This document shows positions 15,916 through 18,113 of a DNA stretch of 18,113 nt, piece by piece. The notes beneath the pieces were generated by a model. The model made no database searches. It was not told the origin of the DNA and saw nothing but the letters and a program-made list of their open reading frames with translations. The stretch spans positions 1 through 18,113 of the forward strand of contig CAZGRL010000073.1 in the NCBI GenBank assembly GCA_964528155.1, given 5' to 3'. Every line of letters begins with the position of its first letter. The stretch's first letter is position 1. The position numbers and the translations under genes are program-made. This stretch comes from G001797105 sp964528155 (GTDB lineage Bacteria; Chloroflexota; Anaerolineae; Anaerolineales; E44-bin32).

Positions 15916-16136
15916 AAGCTGCCAGCTTCAAGCTGCAAGCGTCATGATCTGATACGTGAAGCGTGAGGCGTGAAACGTGATACGTAAAACGTAATGGCTT
16001 CAGCATGTAGCTCGAAGTCCATGTATTGCGCCTTTTTCCCTGCGTCCTGTGTCTTGTGTCATACGTCTTGTGTCTTGCGTCTTGTGTCCTGTGTCTTGTA
16101 TCGTGCGTCTTGTGTCTTTCGTCCTGAAGCTTGAAG
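15916..16136. repeat. Degenerate heptanucleotide repeat array in two arms
   Basis: Eleven 7-nt units run in strict phase from 15916 to 15992: AAGCTGC-type units first, then GATACGT, GAAGCGT, GAGGCGT, GAAACGT, GATACGT, AAAACGT. After a ~46-bp spacer, 14 more units run from 16039 to 16136: CCTGCGT, CCTGTGT, CTTGTGT, CATACGT, CTTGTGT, CTTGCGT and so on, ending CCTGAAG, CTTGAAG. Every unit is exactly 7 nt although the sequence drifts. A 10-bp inverted repeat bounds the array (GCTTCAAGCT at 15925-15934, AGCTTGAAGC at 16128-16137). The second arm loosely resembles the complement of the first. It is similar in kind to the short tandemly repeated (STRR) heptamers described in cyanobacteria. No gene is present in this 259-bp intergenic stretch. 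Confidence 0.85.
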
Positions 16137-16161
16137 CCGGAGTGACGGCCCGGGTTAGAAT
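16131..16161 (+). promoter_or_regulatory. Candidate promoter giving a near-leaderless transcript
   Basis: TAGAAT (16156-16161) ends only 9 bp before the ATG at 16171, and no Shine-Dalgarno lies between. The best -35 is TTGAAG (16131-16136) at a long 19-bp spacing; it lies in the last heptad unit. If real, the mRNA would begin almost at the start codon. Confidence 0.35.
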
Positions 16162-16170
16162 GTAGCCTCT

Positions 16171-16770
16171 ATGCTCCGCCGCATAAGACCACTTCCGATC
16201 CTGATCACGCTGATCGGGCTCATCGTCTTGCTCGTCGCTCTTGGGCCCCCGGAGCGAATCCTTGGAGCGCGTGTGCGGGTCGTCTACCTCCACGGCGCCT
16301 GGGTCTGGACCGCGCTGGCGGGGTTCGGCGCCGCTGCCGTCGCTGGCACGGGCGGGCTGGCCTTCCGCCGCAGATCCCTCCAATCATGGTCGAGCGCGCT
16401 TGCCCGGGCGGCGACGGTCTTCTGGGTCACATACCTGCCGATGAGCCTGGTCGCCATGCAGGAAAACTGGAACGGCTTGTTCCTGGAGGAACCGCGCTGG
16501 CGGATCGGCCTCGACTTCGCCGTCACCGCCGTGCTGCTCCAGGCTGGACTGCTCGTGCTGGCACGGCCGGCGTGGGCCAGCGGGCTCAACACCGCCTTCT
16601 TCGGGGGACTCGTCTTCTCCCTGGTCAACGCTCCGCAAGTGATGCACCCCGCCTCACCCATCGTCAACTCGCCTTCGCCCGAGATCCGGGCCTATTTCGC
16701 CATTCTCGTCTCCCTGTGTCTGATCGCCGGCTGGCAGCTTGCCCGCTGGCTTCACCAGGCCTCGACCTAG
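16171..16770 (+). CDS. Six-helix membrane protein, distantly like CcmC/CcsA heme-handling proteins
   Basis: The 199 residues have six predicted membrane helices (about 9-26, 37-59, 79-98, 111-132, 135-157, 173-193). I do not recognise a named family with confidence. The second helix opens RVVYLHGAWVW, which resembles the YxHVPxAW start of CcmC, and the loop QENWNGLFLEEPRWRI is Trp-rich between helices 3 and 4. NAPQVMHPASPI after helix 5 places a His where CcmC-like proteins have one. The resemblance is inference from motif order only; no ccm neighbours are present. No ribosome site precedes the ATG, consistent with a leaderless message. The MFS gene follows after 3 nt, so the two are cotranscribed. 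Confidence 0.7.
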   Translation: MLRRIRPLPILITLIGLIVLLVALGPPERILGARVRVVYLHGAWVWTALAGFGAAAVAGTGGLAFRRRSLQSWSSALARAATVFWVTYLPMSLVAMQENWNGLFLEEPRWRIGLDFAVTAVLLQAGLLVLARPAWASGLNTAFFGGLVFSLVNAPQVMHPASPIVNSPSPEIRAYFAILVSLCLIAGWQLARWLHQAST

Positions 16771-16773
16771 AAG

Positions 16774-17940
16774 ATGACCTCAACGCCGCCGCGCGCCGTG
16801 AAGATGCGTTTCCAGCTCGCGGCCTTCACCCTGACCCGGACCGTCTTCAACACTTCTTTCCGGATGGTCTACCCTTTCTTGCCCGTGTTCGCTCGCGGCC
16901 TGGGTGTCGACATCTCGACGATGGCTCTGGCCGTTACAGCTCGTTCCAGTGCAGGATTGACCAGCCCATTACTTGGATCGACCTCCGATCTTCGTGGCCG
17001 AAAGTGGACCATGCTGACATCACTATTGCTCTTCGCAATCGGCATGGCGCTGATCGCGGCCTGGCCGGTGTTCTCCATGCTTGTCGTCGGCCTGGTCCTG
17101 TCGACGATCGCCAAGATCCTGTTCGATCCGGCGATGCAGGCGTACCTTGGGGACCGTGTCCACTATGCCCGGCGGGGCTTGGTGATCGCCGTGACCGAGT
17201 TCGGGTGGTCCGGCGCATTCCTCATCGGCGTTCCCATCGTGGGATGGGTGATCCAGACCAAGGGCTGGTCGGCTCCGTTTCCGTGGCTGGCCGCACTCGG
17301 GCTTGCCGCGGCCGGGCTGCTGTGGATTGTGTTGCCTCCCGACGAACCCGCTCAGGGGCGTTCGCCGGACTGGACGTCGGGTTTTCGTGCCATCATCCGC
17401 AACCGGCCAGCGCTGGCCGGGTTGATTTTCGGGATCCTGGTCAGCCTGGCCAATGAAGTGATCAACATCGTGTTCGGCGTCTGGCTTGAAGACGCCTTCG
17501 GTTTGCAGGTCGTTGCCCTGGGCGCGGCCTCCGCCGTCATTGGCCTGGCCGAGTTCGGGGGAGAAGGGCTCGTCGCCGGTCTTTCTGATCGGCTGGGAAA
17601 GCGTCGGGCGGTTGCCTGGGGCGTCGGTTTGAACGCGCTGGCGTGCATGCTCCTCCCCTTGCTCGGCCGCAGCCTCCCGAGCGCATTGGCCGGGCTTTTC
17701 TTTTTCTATATCACCTTCGAGTTCACCCTTGTCAGCACCATCCCTCTGATGACCGAACTCGCCCCAGGCGCAAGGGGCTTCCTCATGGGCAGCAACGTGG
17801 GGGGTCAGGCGGCAGGACGAGCGATCGGGGCGGTCGCGGGTCCGGCGCTGTTCGCAGGCGGCCTGATGGCAAACTCAGGCTTCGCCGCCGCTTTGGATCT
17901 CGTGGCCCTCATCTTGCTCGTGAGGTTTGTGAAAGAGTGA
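16774..17940 (+). CDS. Major facilitator superfamily transporter
   Basis: The 388 residues have about 12 hydrophobic helices in two halves. MFS motif A appears between helices 2 and 3 (GSTSDLRGRKWTM, ~68-80), and its weaker copy in the second half is AGLSDRLGKRRAV. TRTVFNTSFRMVYPFLPVFA in helix 1 is typical of drug/H+ antiporter-like exporters. The substrate cannot be predicted. The start at 16774 follows the stop of the upstream membrane protein by 3 nt with only a poor ribosome site, so translation is probably coupled. An internal Met at residue 11 is an alternative. Confidence 0.9.
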   Translation: MTSTPPRAVKMRFQLAAFTLTRTVFNTSFRMVYPFLPVFARGLGVDISTMALAVTARSSAGLTSPLLGSTSDLRGRKWTMLTSLLLFAIGMALIAAWPVFSMLVVGLVLSTIAKILFDPAMQAYLGDRVHYARRGLVIAVTEFGWSGAFLIGVPIVGWVIQTKGWSAPFPWLAALGLAAAGLLWIVLPPDEPAQGRSPDWTSGFRAIIRNRPALAGLIFGILVSLANEVINIVFGVWLEDAFGLQVVALGAASAVIGLAEFGGEGLVAGLSDRLGKRRAVAWGVGLNALACMLLPLLGRSLPSALAGLFFFYITFEFTLVSTIPLMTELAPGARGFLMGSNVGGQAAGRAIGAVAGPALFAGGLMANSGFAAALDLVALILLVRFVKE

Positions 17941-18027
17941 CTTCGATCTGCAAGTCCCTGACGGAAAGTAGAGGTCCGATTCAGCTGCAGGGCAAACCAA
18001 GGCAGCGGACACGGAGGAACGAGAGCA

Positions 18028-18113
18028 ATGGATAGCCACACATCGCCCGGCGCGGGCGCTCGAGGTCGGAAGGCTCTCGTCGATTTGATCGTCCACTCGT
18101 CGTCACAGCTCCT
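18028..18113 (+). CDS. Start of an unidentified gene (cut by window edge)
   Basis: An ATG with GGAGG 10 nt upstream opens a frame that stays open for 28 codons to the window end. The N-terminus reads MDSHTSPGAGARGRKALVDL and continues with IVHSSSQL. A basic, flexible start followed by an amphipathic helix would fit the N-terminus of a sensor or GAF-type protein, but there is too little sequence to name it. Confidence 0.45.
   Translation, partial: MDSHTSPGAGARGRKALVDLIVHSSSQL

Noticed and set aside
15916..16136. CRISPR array
   Set aside because: Units are 7 nt, contiguous and degenerate, with no spacers and no cas genes.

Overview
The window is about 18.1 kb of GC-rich bacterial chromosome. 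It reads as a scaffold piece from a metagenome-type assembly, because it contains two runs of exactly ten N. The gene set is housekeeping plus a few accessory genes. The order rpsB-tsf-pyrH-frr-uppS-cdsA is a widespread bacterial arrangement. A short EF-Ts, heptad-type intergenic repeats, a paired M16 peptidase operon and protein sequences that resemble Anaerolineae-type proteins make Chloroflexota (Anaerolineae or relatives) my best guess. That assignment rests on family memory, not on a database search.

Layout. (1) Positions 1-7195, all on the minus strand: a consensus-like promoter at 7167-7195 drives rpsB-tsf-pyrH, then frr-uppS-cdsA-glpX. This covers translation (S2, EF-Ts, ribosome recycling factor), pyrimidine supply (UMP kinase), lipid-carrier and phospholipid synthesis (UppS, CdsA) and gluconeogenesis (GlpX). 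rho follows with its own near-perfect promoter and a ~160-nt leader, and it runs off the left edge. (2) Positions 7236-12026, minus strand: a tightly coupled five-gene unit ugd-M16(active)-M16(inactive)-acpS-FlK-like thioesterase, with overlaps of 4 bp or gaps of 1-10 nt at every junction. (3) Positions 12703-17940, plus strand: an Rrf2-type [2Fe-2S] regulator with a candidate operator, a small hypothetical protein, a nitroreductase, urocanate hydratase, a six-helix membrane protein and an MFS transporter. A further gene starts at 18028 and leaves the window.

Non-coding structure is the most unusual content. Two intergenic regions (about 4301-4593 and 12211-12454) are copies of one dispersed element. 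Its core is a long perfect inverted repeat ending in G-runs and C-runs, and both assembly gaps fall inside it. Between hutU and the membrane protein (15916-16136) lies a degenerate array of 7-nt units in strict phase, bounded by a 10-bp inverted repeat. Ribosomal protein S2 carries an unusual ~98-residue acidic tail. I found no rRNA, tRNA, CRISPR array, transposase or phage gene.
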